Notes: a model not told the origin generated them from the sequence alone. 64,000 nt of DNA from Staphylococcus canis (GCF_016238445.1 NZ_JABANU010000001.1:1-64000); one strand, 5' to 3'. Positions 44,917-53,219 are shown, counted from the first letter of the stretch. Numbers and translations are program-made.

Positions 44917-44950
44917 GGAGGTGAAACCCTAATTATTAGGGAATTAATTG
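44917..44950 (+). promoter_or_regulatory. Shine-Dalgarno, hairpin and TTG start of mpfA
   Basis: GGAGGTG (44917-44923) lies 24 bases before TTG 44948, too far for direct use. The perfect hairpin CCCTAA/TTAGGG (44927-44941, three-base loop) fills the gap: when folded it brings the Shine-Dalgarno to nine bases. A stop codon directly before TTG (TAA at 44945-44947) excludes an upstream in-frame start. Confidence 0.6.
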
Positions 44951-46291
44951 GAGAGTACGACCATCATTTATTTAATTATTTTTGTTGCATTAATCGCACT
45001 TACAACAGTGTTTGTAGGTTCAGAGTTCGCGCTTGTTAAAGTGCGTGCATCACGTATTGAGCAGTTGATTGCTGAAGGAAATGGAAACGCACGTGTAGTA
45101 AAGAAAATGATTTCTAATTTAGATTATTATTTATCTGCATGTCAGTTAGGGATTACGGTGACTTCTTTAGGCCTAGGTTGGTTAGGAGAACCGCTATTTG
45201 AAACGTTATTACATCCTATTATTGAAGTGTTACATGTTCCTGATGCATTGATTACAACAGCTTCAATTGTAACAGCGTTTATTGTAGTGACATATATTCA
45301 TGTGGTTATCGGAGAGCTCGCACCTAAGAGCTTAGCCATTCAATACACAGATCGTATTGCATTATTATATGCGCGTCCACTCTATTATTTCGGTCTTGTG
45401 ATGAAACCTTTAATATGGTTAATGAATGGTTCAGCACGTGTCATTATTCGTATATTTGGAGCAGATCCAAATGCAGGTAATGATGCCATGTCGGAAGAAG
45501 AGTTAAAGATTATTATGAATAATAGTTATCACGGAGGAGAAATCAATCAGACTGAACTTGCCTATATGCAAAATATTTTTTCTTTCGATGAACGCCATGC
45601 GAAAGATATTATGGTACCGCGAACACAAATGGTGACATTGAATGAACCTTTTAATATTGATGAGTTGTTGGAGACAATTAAAGAATATCAATTTACGCGT
45701 TACCCTATTACTGAAGATGGAGATAAAGACCATATTAAAGGTTTTATTAATGTTAAAGAGTTCTTAACAGAATATGCATCTGGAACGACCATTAAAATTA
45801 GTGATTATATTCATGAGTTACCAATGATTTCTGAGTCAACACGTATCAGTGATGCACTTGTACGCATGCAAAGAGAACATGTTCATATGAGTTTAATTAT
45901 CGATGAATATGGTGGAACGGCTGGCATTTTAACAATGGAAGATATTCTTGAAGAAATTGTTGGTGAAATTCGAGATGAATTTGATGATGATGAGGTTAAT
46001 GATATTGTTCCACTAGAAAATCAAACGTATCAAATTAATGGTCGAGTATTACTGAGTGACCTTGAGGATATGTTTAATATTGAGTTTGAGGATTCTGAAG
46101 ATATCGATACCATTGGCGGATGGTTACAAGCTCAAAATACAGATATTCAACAGGATGATGTATTAGATACTAAGTACGATCGATGGATTATTTCAGAAAT
46201 TGAAAATCATCAAATTATTCATGTGTTATTACGATACGAATATCATAATGAACGCGTTAGCCCTAACGATGATGACGAAGAGGAAGAGTAA
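44948..46291 (+). CDS. mpfA: MpfA-like CNNM/CorC-type magnesium exporter
   Basis: This 447-residue HlyC/CorC-family protein is the homologue of S. aureus MpfA, which protects against excess Mg2+ and probably exports it. The order is a DUF21/CNNM transmembrane domain (about 1-190; TVFVGSEFALVKVRASRIEQLIAEG, SLGLGWLGEP), a CBS pair (about 210-330; KDIMVPRTQM, RYPITED, LIIDEYGGTAGILTMEDILEEIVGEI) and a C-terminal CorC_HlyC domain with an acidic tail (DDDEEEE). TTG 44948 is the only start giving MESTTIIYLI, matching S. aureus starts, but it uses the unusual hairpin described above. A terminator follows. Confidence 0.88.
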   Translation: MESTTIIYLIIFVALIALTTVFVGSEFALVKVRASRIEQLIAEGNGNARVVKKMISNLDYYLSACQLGITVTSLGLGWLGEPLFETLLHPIIEVLHVPDALITTASIVTAFIVVTYIHVVIGELAPKSLAIQYTDRIALLYARPLYYFGLVMKPLIWLMNGSARVIIRIFGADPNAGNDAMSEEELKIIMNNSYHGGEINQTELAYMQNIFSFDERHAKDIMVPRTQMVTLNEPFNIDELLETIKEYQFTRYPITEDGDKDHIKGFINVKEFLTEYASGTTIKISDYIHELPMISESTRISDALVRMQREHVHMSLIIDEYGGTAGILTMEDILEEIVGEIRDEFDDDEVNDIVPLENQTYQINGRVLLSDLEDMFNIEFEDSEDIDTIGGWLQAQNTDIQQDDVLDTKYDRWIISEIENHQIIHVLLRYEYHNERVSPNDDDEEEE

Positions 46292-46308
46292 TTTTAAGTT
46301 GTAATGAG

Positions 46309-46361
46309 GAGTGAGTAGAGGTCTAAGTTGTTTGTATTTAGAGTTCTATCTCGCTCTTTTT
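46309..46361 (+). terminator. mpfA terminator
   Basis: GAGTGAGTAGAGGTCT and GAGTTCTATCTCGCTC form an imperfect stem followed by TTTTT. Confidence 0.6.
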
Positions 46362-46395
46362 AGTACGCATTGAACATAAGAATACGTTATATTAA

Positions 46396-46421
46396 GTTAT
46401 GAAGTATAAGTAAAAGGGTAA
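46396..46421 (+). promoter_or_regulatory. Candidate SigB promoter of the CsbB-like gene
   Basis: GTTATG at 46396-46401 and GGGTAA at 46416-46421 are spaced by 14 bases, resembling the SigB pattern GTTTWW-N12-15-GGGWAW. The S. aureus csbB homologue is SigB-controlled, which supports the reading, but the -35 half is imperfect. Confidence 0.4.
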
Positions 46422-46466
46422 AATTGATTACCTTGAATAGAAAGAATATATTGGAGAAGAAGTGTT

Positions 46467-47447
46467 ATGAAATTAAGAATAATCATACCATGTTACAATG
46501 AAGCTGAAATTTTGAAACGTACAATCGATGAATTACAGCATATCCTTCATAAGGACTCAAAGCAACAAGGTTATACATATGATTTATTATTTATTGATGA
46601 TGGAAGTCAAGACAATACGATTCAAATTTTGCAAGCAGAAGCAACGCATTCCGATACGGTGAAATATATTTCATTTAGTCGTAATTTTGGTAAAGAGGCA
46701 GCGATGATTGCAGGATTTGAACATAGTACGCATTGTGATGCTGTTGTGATGATTGACGCAGACTTACAACATCCACCTGAAATGATTCCAGAAATGGTGT
46801 CGGCTTATCATGAAGGATACGATCAAGTGATTGCTAAACGTACGCGTGACGGTGAGAATGCGACACGTAAGTGGGTGACGCGCACGTATTATAAGCTCAT
46901 TAATTATTTTGTAGAAGATATCGAACTTGAAGACGGTGTGGGTGATTTCCGCTTATTAAGTCAACGTACTGTGCAAGCTTTAGTGAACATGCAAGAAGCC
47001 AATCGTTTTTCGAAAGGATTATTTGCTTGGATTGGTTACCATACTAAAATATTAAATTATAAAAATGTAGAGCGCGAAGTTGGAGAGTCCAAGTGGTCTT
47101 TTAGTAGTCTTTTCAATTATGCTATAGATGGGTTAATCTCATTTAATAATAAGCCGCTTCGCACAATGATTTATTTAGGATTGTCTATTTTTGCGCTAAG
47201 TATGATTTATATCATATATTTACTTATTGATACAATCATACATGGTGTTTTAGTGCCAGGATATTTCACGACAATTGCTGCAGTTTTATTTATGGGTGGC
47301 ATTCAATTAATCTCAATTGGTATTATAGGAGAATACATCGGACGTATATACTATGAAGTAAAGCGTCGACCACATTATATTGTACAAGCATCGAATGTTC
47401 AGCCACCATTTGAAGCGCAACATTCTGACAAAATTAGAAAAAGCTAA
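46467..47447 (+). CDS. csbB: CsbB-like GT2 undecaprenyl-phosphate glycosyltransferase
   Basis: This 326-residue membrane-bound GT2 enzyme transfers a sugar from a nucleotide donor to undecaprenyl phosphate. The GT-A fold has IIPCYNEAEILKRTIDEL, FIDDGSQDNT (nucleotide site) and MIDADLQHPPEM (DxD-type). Two C-terminal membrane helices (about 235-285) anchor it. The motif RTRDGENATRKW follows the catalytic core. Bacillus CsbB and staphylococcal relatives make the lipid-linked sugar used to decorate wall polymers. GGAGAAG precedes the ATG. A possible SigB promoter lies upstream. Confidence 0.82.
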   Translation: MKLRIIIPCYNEAEILKRTIDELQHILHKDSKQQGYTYDLLFIDDGSQDNTIQILQAEATHSDTVKYISFSRNFGKEAAMIAGFEHSTHCDAVVMIDADLQHPPEMIPEMVSAYHEGYDQVIAKRTRDGENATRKWVTRTYYKLINYFVEDIELEDGVGDFRLLSQRTVQALVNMQEANRFSKGLFAWIGYHTKILNYKNVEREVGESKWSFSSLFNYAIDGLISFNNKPLRTMIYLGLSIFALSMIYIIYLLIDTIIHGVLVPGYFTTIAAVLFMGGIQLISIGIIGEYIGRIYYEVKRRPHYIVQASNVQPPFEAQHSDKIRKS

Positions 47448-47471
47448 AATTTAAAAAGGATTATACAAAAA

Positions 47472-47503
47472 TAACGGTTAGTAGGAACACCTACTAACCG
47501 TTA
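47472..47503. terminator. Bidirectional terminator
   Basis: A perfect 14-bp stem (TAACGGTTAGTAGG with CCTACTAACCGTTA, loop AACA) lies between the CsbB-like gene and the convergent GlsB-like gene. Confidence 0.85.
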
Positions 47504-47514
47504 AATATAATATA

Positions 47515-47766
47515 TTATTTTTTGCGTAATGCACCTAAAATAAGTGAAATTACAGCGATTAAAATAATTGATCCGATAAGTGCTGGGAAGATATAAACGC
47601 CACCAAATGATGGACCCCATTGGCCAAATAATAATGTACCTAACCATGAACCAATTAAACCTGCAATGATATTACCGATAATACCACCAGGGATATCTTT
47701 ACTTAAAATTGCACCGGCAGCCCATCCAATAAGACCCCCGACAATTAACATAATAATGAAACCCAT
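47515..47766 (-). CDS. GlsB/YeaQ/YmgE-family small membrane protein
   Basis: This 83-residue, Gly-rich three-helix protein (annotated in databases as transglycosylase-associated) has MGFIIMLIVGGLIGWAAGAILSKDIPGGIIGNIIAGLIGSWLG, the hallmark of the family. These proteins are usually stress-induced (SigB in Firmicutes) and sit in the membrane; the molecular function is unknown. The open frame continues upstream, but AAAGGAGG before ATG 47766 fixes the start. Convergent with the CsbB-like gene. Confidence 0.85.
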   Translation of the reverse strand: MGFIIMLIVGGLIGWAAGAILSKDIPGGIIGNIIAGLIGSWLGTLLFGQWGPSFGGVYIFPALIGSIILIAVISLILGALRKK

Positions 47767-47828
47767 ACAGATTTCCTCCTTTTGTTTTCCTTGATGATTG
47801 ATATATACCACCAAACATTAGCCTTTAA

Positions 47829-48422
47829 TCATTTTTTTGTTATAAATATTTTTTCTAAATATAGTTCAGCAAAAAATGACAAATTGACTACTAAAATAAT
47901 ATACCAAAAAGGTGTTAAAATGACCATCAAAATAAAAGAGAAAATAATAATAAACACACCTAGTAATAGAGGTTGACGGATTTTAAATTTTTTAAATATA
48001 GTTTTTAAATAGGGTAGGCCAATCATTTGTGAGCATAGAATGATGGCGCCTAATACAAAGATAGCTGGTGCTAAGTAAGGTAGAGACATATAATAAGACT
48101 GGTCTCCTGTATGATAAATCACAACTAAAGAAATACTTAACATCGTTGTTAAAACAATGGCTATAAATTTTTGTTGATGAATAAAAAAAGTACCATAATG
48201 GCGGTCTAAAAGTTGTTGTAATATGAACCAAATCATATACATAAGCATAGTAAATATCGAGATAAATGTAATTTTATTCAATAAAATTTGATTGAAAACG
48301 CTATTGACTGTGATAGCCAGTAAAATAGCACTGAAGCTTATATATTGAAAGCGATGCCGATTCATATCTATAAAAAGTGTCACAAGGACAACGATGATGT
48401 TCAGTATTACAAAAAGCGCCAT
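47829..48422 (-). CDS. Multi-TM membrane protein, unknown
   Basis: This 197-residue protein consists of about seven hydrophobic helices with few charged residues (MALFVILNIIVVLVTLFIDMNRHRFQYISF, FVLGAIILCSQMIGLPYLKTIFKKFK). I recognise no family. AGGAG precedes ATG 48422. It is the first gene of a short minus-strand unit with the GlsB-like gene 62 bases downstream. Its composition and position suggest a staphylococcal-specific membrane protein; no function can be offered. Confidence 0.6.
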   Translation of the reverse strand: MALFVILNIIVVLVTLFIDMNRHRFQYISFSAILLAITVNSVFNQILLNKITFISIFTMLMYMIWFILQQLLDRHYGTFFIHQQKFIAIVLTTMLSISLVVIYHTGDQSYYMSLPYLAPAIFVLGAIILCSQMIGLPYLKTIFKKFKIRQPLLLGVFIIIFSFILMVILTPFWYIILVVNLSFFAELYLEKIFITKK

Positions 48423-48504
48423 GATTTTCTCCTAACTATATCAATTCATCTTATCATTATAGCAATCTCCATAGAAGATGGCATATATAAAGCCCTACTA
48501 CTTT

Positions 48505-48557
48505 TAAAGAAAAAATAAGTCACACCACTACTTTTGACCAAGTAATAATGCGACTTG
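48505..48557 (-). terminator. Terminator of the queCDE operon
   Basis: On the minus strand AAGTCGCATTATTACTT (48540-48556) pairs, with five mismatches, with AGTAGTGGTGTGACTT (48517-48533) and runs into ATTTTTTC. It lies 36 bases after queE. Confidence 0.6.
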
Positions 48558-48592
48558 TATAAAATAGATATATTTAGTTGCAAGATCAAACA

Positions 48593-49306
48593 TTAAACCC
48601 CTTTTTGATTACTCCAAAGTAATGTATGGAGTTGAGGCAATACATAGACATCATTCATATCGGAACTATCCATTACCATTTGAACAAGATTTTCATAGCG
48701 AGATAATAATTTAGAAGTGTGCGCATCAACTTCATCTTCAAGATATGGATTTCCAACTTGTAAATAAAATGGGATTTTTGGATAACGATGATGTATGATT
48801 TTAGCAAACTCATAATCTTGTTCATCAAAAATAACGACTTTTAAATTAATACTTTCCTGAACACATTGACGGATGACATCGTCAAGTATGTCTAAATTTT
48901 GTTTCATTCCAGAACTAGGTGGTTTTGGTGAAATGGTAAGATCATCAATTTGGCGCATCCATGGTTTAAAAAAGCTCCCTTGTGTTTCTAATGCTGTTTT
49001 AATCTGTTTACTTTCACATAAATCTATAAAAGATTGTAATCCCGCAATTAAAGCAGGGTTACCACCAGAAATTGTAACGTGGTCAAAACGAGCGTCGCCA
49101 ATACGCTGTAATGATTCAAATATATCATCAGCTGTCATCATCTGAATCTCTTCTTTCATACTACCGTCCCAAGTAAACTTAGAATCACACCAACTACATC
49201 TAAAATCACAACCAGCTGTACGAACGAACATCGTTTTGCGACCTATGACACGCCCTTCACCTTGTATTGTAGGGCCAAATATTTCAAGTACAGGTATTTT
49301 ACTCAT
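48593..49306 (-). CDS. queE: QueE, 7-carboxy-7-deazaguanine synthase
   Basis: This radical-SAM enzyme converts 6-carboxytetrahydropterin to 7-carboxy-7-deazaguanine in queuosine/preQ1 synthesis. The 237 residues carry the Fe-S motif CDFRCSWC (Cx3Cx2C), the N-terminal FGPTIQGEGRVIGRKTMFVRTAGC and the SAM glycine motif VTISGGNPA. The true start is ATG 49306, after CAGGAGC; the longer open frame upstream is not used. It overlaps queD by eight bases. Confidence 0.95.
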   Translation of the reverse strand: MSKIPVLEIFGPTIQGEGRVIGRKTMFVRTAGCDFRCSWCDSKFTWDGSMKEEIQMMTADDIFESLQRIGDARFDHVTISGGNPALIAGLQSFIDLCESKQIKTALETQGSFFKPWMRQIDDLTISPKPPSSGMKQNLDILDDVIRQCVQESINLKVVIFDEQDYEFAKIIHHRYPKIPFYLQVGNPYLEDEVDAHTSKLLSRYENLVQMVMDSSDMNDVYVLPQLHTLLWSNQKGV

Positions 49307-49730
49307 AATATTGCTCCTGACGTTTCGGTCGATAAACAACGTAGCTTGTTGGTGTTTCTCGTAAAAAGACTTGTAAACATTTAGGTGCATGGGGTAGGTC
49401 AGATAAATGAGCATCTACAATTTGATAAATTGTACGAGCGACGACTTCTGTAGATGGACTTTGATCTTTGAAATCCGTAAGGTCATTGAGTAAATAATGA
49501 TCAAATTTGTCGTGAATTAAACTTTTTAATGTACTAAAGTTTACTAAAAAACCAAGTTCATCTAGTGCATCTCCTGCAATCGTTAAGTTCACAAAATAAG
49601 TATGGCCGTGTACACGTGTACATTTACCTGCACGTTCATCTGGAATATAGTGTGCAGCTGAAAAGTTAAAATCTTTATTTAATTCAAATTCATAATTATG
49701 AGGAACAGATGGATAAATTTGTTGTAGCAT
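49299..49730 (-). CDS. queD: QueD, 6-carboxytetrahydropterin synthase
   Basis: QueD (PTPS/QueD fold, 143 residues) converts dihydroneopterin triphosphate to 6-carboxytetrahydropterin. Zinc-binding histidines are seen in NFSAAHYI and in VHGHTYFV; the catalytic Cys is in GKCTRVHGH. Its ATG (49730) overlaps the queC stop by one base (TAATG), showing coupling. It lies in the queC-queD-queE operon behind a preQ1 riboswitch. Confidence 0.95.
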   Translation of the reverse strand: MLQQIYPSVPHNYEFELNKDFNFSAAHYIPDERAGKCTRVHGHTYFVNLTIAGDALDELGFLVNFSTLKSLIHDKFDHYLLNDLTDFKDQSPSTEVVARTIYQIVDAHLSDLPHAPKCLQVFLRETPTSYVVYRPKRQEQYYE

Positions 49731-50398
49731 TAACTGTGCACTCCTTTTTCAGCTAAATATTGATCTAATCCACGCTTACGTAAACGACAAGCTGGGCATG
49801 TACCACAACCTTCTGCGATAATACCGTTGTAACATGTAAGGGTGTTATAACGAACGTAATCTAATACACCTAATTCATCACTTAAAGCCCAAGTTTCTTT
49901 TTTGTTCAACCACATTAAAGGTGTGTGAATGACGAAATCACGATCCATTGACAAACTTAAGGATAAGTTCATAGATTTAATGAAACTATCTCGACAATCA
50001 GGGTATCCTGAAAAGTCTGTTTCACAAACTCCTGTGATGATGTGTTTAGCATTGATTTGATAAGCAAGTGCACCAGCAAAGGACAAAAATAATAAATTTC
50101 GAGCAGGGACAAATGTATTTGGGATATCTTCATCTTCTGAGATTGAAATATCTGAAGAAGTAAGTGCGTTTGGGGTAAGTTGAGATAATAGAGACATGTC
50201 TAGTACATGGTGTTTAAGATTTTGATCTTCTGCGATTTGACGCGCAACCTCTATTTCTTTAGCATGGCGTTGTCCGTATTCAAACGTGACAAGCTCAACC
50301 TCTTTAAAATGTTTTTTCGCATAAAAAAGGCATGTTGTACTATCTTGTCCACCACTAAAGACAACAAGTGCTTTTTCATTTTTTAGTACTTCTGACAT
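49730..50398 (-). CDS. queC: QueC, 7-cyano-7-deazaguanine synthase
   Basis: QueC converts 7-carboxy-7-deazaguanine to preQ0 with ATP and ammonia. The 222 residues have the PP-loop [14 protein letters not shown] near the N-terminus, and zinc-binding Cys residues near the C-terminus ([15 protein letters not shown]). The start at ATG 50398 follows AAAGGAG; a longer reading frame upstream would run into the riboswitch. First gene of the operon; regulated by preQ1. Confidence 0.95.
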   Translation of the reverse strand: MSEVLKNEKALVVFSGGQDSTTCLFYAKKHFKEVELVTFEYGQRHAKEIEVARQIAEDQNLKHHVLDMSLLSQLTPNALTSSDISISEDEDIPNTFVPARNLLFLSFAGALAYQINAKHIITGVCETDFSGYPDCRDSFIKSMNLSLSLSMDRDFVIHTPLMWLNKKETWALSDELGVLDYVRYNTLTCYNGIIAEGCGTCPACRLRKRGLDQYLAEKGVHS

Positions 50399-50437
50399 AA
50401 TTATAAACTCCTTTTCGATGTACTTCATTTTAGGCAT

Positions 50438-50480
50438 AAAAAAAGCCATCCCTATAAAAAGATAGACACCTTAAGGATGA
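50438..50480 (-). terminator. preQ1 riboswitch terminator
   Basis: On the minus strand CATCC (50475-50479) and GGATG (50447-50451) close a stem containing CTAT/ATAG, and seven T follow at 50438-50444. The terminator lies directly after the aptamer and before the queC ribosome-binding site. Confidence 0.7.
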
Positions 50481-50481
50481 T

Positions 50482-50518
50482 CTAGTTTTTTATAGAGGGT
50501 TAAAGGCTAGGAACCTCT
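50482..50518 (-). ncRNA. preQ1-I riboswitch
   Basis: Read on the minus strand, AGAGGTTCCTAG is followed by ACCCTCTATAAAAAACTAG. These are the P1 stem (AGAGG/CCTCT), the C-rich loop and the A-rich 3' tail that forms the pseudoknot in preQ1 class I aptamers. It stands immediately before queC and should shut the operon when preQ1 is plentiful. Confidence 0.92.
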
Positions 50519-50613
50519 TTTTCTATTCAATATGGTGTATACTCTAATACAATTAGGGACATAAATCAAGCTTATCTAAAATGTATTAGTTTACATTTTT
50601 GTGAAATTCACCT

Positions 50614-50642
50614 TTGTCAATTAAGATAACATTTGTGATAAT
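50614..50642 (+). promoter_or_regulatory. pabABC promoter
   Basis: TTGTCA (50614-50619), a 17-base spacer and GATAAT (50637-50642) form a good SigA promoter about 35 bases before the pabA start. Confidence 0.55.
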
Positions 50643-50676
50643 AGAGTAAACTATGATTTGAATGAGGCAAAAAACA

Positions 50677-51270
50677 ATGATAGTAATGATAGATAACAAA
50701 GATTCTTTTACATATAATGTAGTTGATTATTTAGAAGTGGAAAGCGGTCAAACGATTAAAGTCATTGATGTTGAAGCGGTTAACGTGTCTGACTTAGTAA
50801 CATTGAAACCTGATGCGATTGTTATCTCACCAGGACCTGGTGCACCTAAAGACTACCCTCAATTGTTTGAGGTTATTCAACATTTTGAATCGACAGTTCC
50901 AATATTGGGAGTATGTTTAGGCTTTCAATTATTAGTGGCTTATTATGGCGGAGAAATTGTTCATGCACCATATCCTGTACACGGGCATACAACGTTGATT
51001 ACACACAATGACTCTGAATTGTTTTATGGGTTACCATCACAATTTAATGTGATGCGTTACCATTCTTTAATGGCAGATAAAGATAGTATTCAATATCCGC
51101 TTCAAATTACGGCGTATAATGATGAAGGTATTATTATGGCAATAGAACATGATACTTATCCAATTTATGGCGTTCAATATCACCCAGAATCTATTTTATC
51201 AGAACACGGTCATGCTCAAATACGCAATTTTTTAGTGAAAGCAGGTGTGATTGATGGTTGTGAAGTTTAA
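50677..51270 (+). CDS. pabA: PabA, aminodeoxychorismate synthase glutaminase
   Basis: PabA supplies ammonia from glutamine to PabB for p-aminobenzoate (folate) synthesis. The 197-residue class-I glutamine amidotransferase has the nucleophile Cys in VPILGVCLGFQ and the His-Glu pair in YGVQYHPESIL. N-terminus IVMIDNKDSFTYNVVDYL is typical. GAGGC before ATG 50677 fits; the upstream five-codon extension is not needed. In Firmicutes the same protein may also serve anthranilate synthase, but the adjacent pabB and pabC favour folate. It overlaps pabB by 17 bases. Confidence 0.9.
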   Translation: MIVMIDNKDSFTYNVVDYLEVESGQTIKVIDVEAVNVSDLVTLKPDAIVISPGPGAPKDYPQLFEVIQHFESTVPILGVCLGFQLLVAYYGGEIVHAPYPVHGHTTLITHNDSELFYGLPSQFNVMRYHSLMADKDSIQYPLQITAYNDEGIIMAIEHDTYPIYGVQYHPESILSEHGHAQIRNFLVKAGVIDGCEV

Positions 51271-52390
51271 TTATGTGTATTATCAAACGCCAAAACAAAA
51301 GAAACGATATCAATACACTTTTGATAATCCAGTTTTAACTTTAGTGGCCAAACACTTATCTGAAGTAGGAAGTATCGTGGATGAAGCGGAGCACTATCAA
51401 AAAAAAGGGTATTACGTAGCTTTATATCTACCGTATGAAGCAGCTGCTTATTATAATGACAATTTTAAAGTGTACACACCACAAGATGAGGTATATGCAG
51501 CATGTTATGTTTTTGATAAACCTATTAACGAAGATAAGGATATGCGTATACAACAGTTTGAAATGCCTGAGTTTTATGGCGTACAATCATCGGAAAGTAT
51601 TCAAACGCAAATTCGAACAATTCATGAAGAGATCACAGCTGGTTGGACGTATCAAGTGAATTACACCACACGTTTTAAAAGTAAAGCAACTGCACCAATT
51701 TCACAACTGTATACTTTTTTAACGCAAAAAGGTAATGGCAATTATACCGTTATGATTGATACAAAAGCATTAAAAATTGCATCGATTTCACCTGAATTAT
51801 TTTTCCAAGTGGGTCCGTTTGATATGAATCATAAACGAACAATTGTGAGTAAGCCGATGAAAGGCACAATAGATCGAGGACAGACGAAAGAAGCGGATAT
51901 CCAGAATTACAATACACTAGCACAGTCTTTAAAAGACCGTGCAGAAAATGTAATGATTGTAGATTTATTAAGAAATGATATCGCTAGAATTGCTCGAAAA
52001 GGGTCGGTACGTGTAGAAAATCCGTTTTTTATTGAAACCTATGAAACCGTTTTTCAAATGACGACAATGGTATTAGGTGAAGTAGAAGAACAAGTGACGT
52101 ACAATGAATTATTTGAAGCACTTTTTCCATGTGGCTCAATTACTGGGGCACCTAAAGTAAATACAATGCGTATTATTAATAGATTAGAAACAACACCGCG
52201 TCATGGTTATTGTGGCACAATAGGACTACTACATCCAAATGGAGAGGCTATTTTTAACGTGCCGATACGTACTGTTCAAGAAGTAAATGATGAGCTTGTA
52301 TACGGAGTTGGCGCTGGGATTACAATTGATTCAGATCCCCAAAAAGAATATGAAGAATTTTTAATGAAAACTAAAATATTAGAGGGATAA
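51254..52390 (+). CDS. pabB: PabB, aminodeoxychorismate synthase component I
   Basis: PabB converts chorismate with ammonia from PabA to 4-amino-4-deoxychorismate. The 378 residues form a chorismate-binding domain, with SKPMKGTIDRG and CGSITGAPKVNTMRII, and the final YEEFLMKTK. The sequence is shorter at the N-terminus than E. coli PabB but usual for staphylococci. ATG 51254 lies within the end of pabA. It is followed by pabC after two bases. Confidence 0.9.
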   Translation: MVVKFNYVYYQTPKQKKRYQYTFDNPVLTLVAKHLSEVGSIVDEAEHYQKKGYYVALYLPYEAAAYYNDNFKVYTPQDEVYAACYVFDKPINEDKDMRIQQFEMPEFYGVQSSESIQTQIRTIHEEITAGWTYQVNYTTRFKSKATAPISQLYTFLTQKGNGNYTVMIDTKALKIASISPELFFQVGPFDMNHKRTIVSKPMKGTIDRGQTKEADIQNYNTLAQSLKDRAENVMIVDLLRNDIARIARKGSVRVENPFFIETYETVFQMTTMVLGEVEEQVTYNELFEALFPCGSITGAPKVNTMRIINRLETTPRHGYCGTIGLLHPNGEAIFNVPIRTVQEVNDELVYGVGAGITIDSDPQKEYEEFLMKTKILEG

Positions 52391-52392
52391 CT

Positions 52393-53004
52393 ATGTATGT
52401 ATTCGAAACAATGCGGTTAGAACAGGGTCAAATTTCAAGATATGATTACCATTATCAACGTATACGTCGTGCAAGCACAGATCTTAACATTCCATTTGAT
52501 AATGCTAAATGGAACGCGATGATGACCTCGATACAATCACATCATTTAGATGGAACGTATCGTATTAAGGCGATGTTAGAAGAAAATGGGAAGATGCATT
52601 ATGATAGTCAAGCGTTACCTGAAACCCAAGTAATGACAGCTCGATTAAAACGCATCAATAGCAACGTTCCAACATGGCAGCGCGTATATAAAACTTCTCA
52701 TCGCGATCACTTAACGCATACGAAAGCGACACAACTGATTCTATTATATGAAGAAAGTGGAAAAGTGCTAGAATTTGATATCGGAAATCTCGTTGTAGAA
52801 TATAACGGTGATTGTTACACACCTACTTTAAATGATGATTTTTTAAATGGTTGTATGCGTCAAGCGCTAATCGATCAAAATAAGATACAAGTTAAAAATA
52901 TTACAATTGATTTTCTTCAGGAAGCGTTACAAAATGGTGCTAAACTCTGGATGATTAATAGCTTGCGCGAGTGGGTTCCAGTTGTTTTGGATACTAATGA
53001 GTAG
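52393..53004 (+). CDS. pabC: PabC-like aminodeoxychorismate lyase
   Basis: This PLP-dependent class-IV enzyme of 203 residues should cleave 4-amino-4-deoxychorismate to p-aminobenzoate and pyruvate. It has the fold-IV N-terminus MYVFETMRLEQGQISRYDYHYQRI and the PLP-phosphate loop LEFDIGNLVVEYNG...TPTLNDDFLNGCMRQ. The usual Schiff-base Lys is hard to place: the expected region reads SHRDHLTHTKATQLILLY. It is short for the family (about 270 in E. coli). Its place after pabB by two bases supports the assignment. Confidence 0.8.
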   Translation: MYVFETMRLEQGQISRYDYHYQRIRRASTDLNIPFDNAKWNAMMTSIQSHHLDGTYRIKAMLEENGKMHYDSQALPETQVMTARLKRINSNVPTWQRVYKTSHRDHLTHTKATQLILLYEESGKVLEFDIGNLVVEYNGDCYTPTLNDDFLNGCMRQALIDQNKIQVKNITIDFLQEALQNGAKLWMINSLREWVPVVLDTNE

Positions 53005-53012
53005 GTGTTTAA

Positions 53013-53219
53013 GTGTTTATCTTTTTTCTAGTACTGTTTATTATATTACTTATTTTAATACAATTTATGAGCTATCAATATCGTTACAAGAATAAAAAAC
53101 TGATTACTTTAAGTTTATTAATTTTATTATTAGTGATACAAACTTTTGTTATATTTCAACTTGTAGACACTTTGATAAAGACAATTGTTTCGATACTTGC
53201 ATCATTCTATAACGAATAG
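53013..53219 (+). CDS. Small two-TM membrane protein
   Basis: This 68-residue hydrophobic protein has two membrane spans (MFIFFLVLFIILLILIQFM; LSLLILLLVIQTFVIFQLVDTLI) separated by a basic loop. The start is GTG 53013, nine bases after pabC, with only a weak ribosome-binding site (TAGGTG). The frame stays open until shortly before pxpB. No family recognised. It could be a real small protein or a spurious frame; the position between two tight operons makes it moderately likely. Confidence 0.45.
   Translation: MFIFFLVLFIILLILIQFMSYQYRYKNKKLITLSLLILLLVIQTFVIFQLVDTLIKTIVSILASFYNE

Noticed and set aside
44654-44947. M-box (Mg2+) riboswitch before mpfA
   Set aside because: The conserved M-box core could not be found; the leader contains short ORFs and a simple hairpin instead.
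50519-50613. Minus-strand promoter TTGACA for queC
   Set aside because: TTGACA is present, but no good -10 box lies at a spacing of 16-18 bases, so the promoter is not called.
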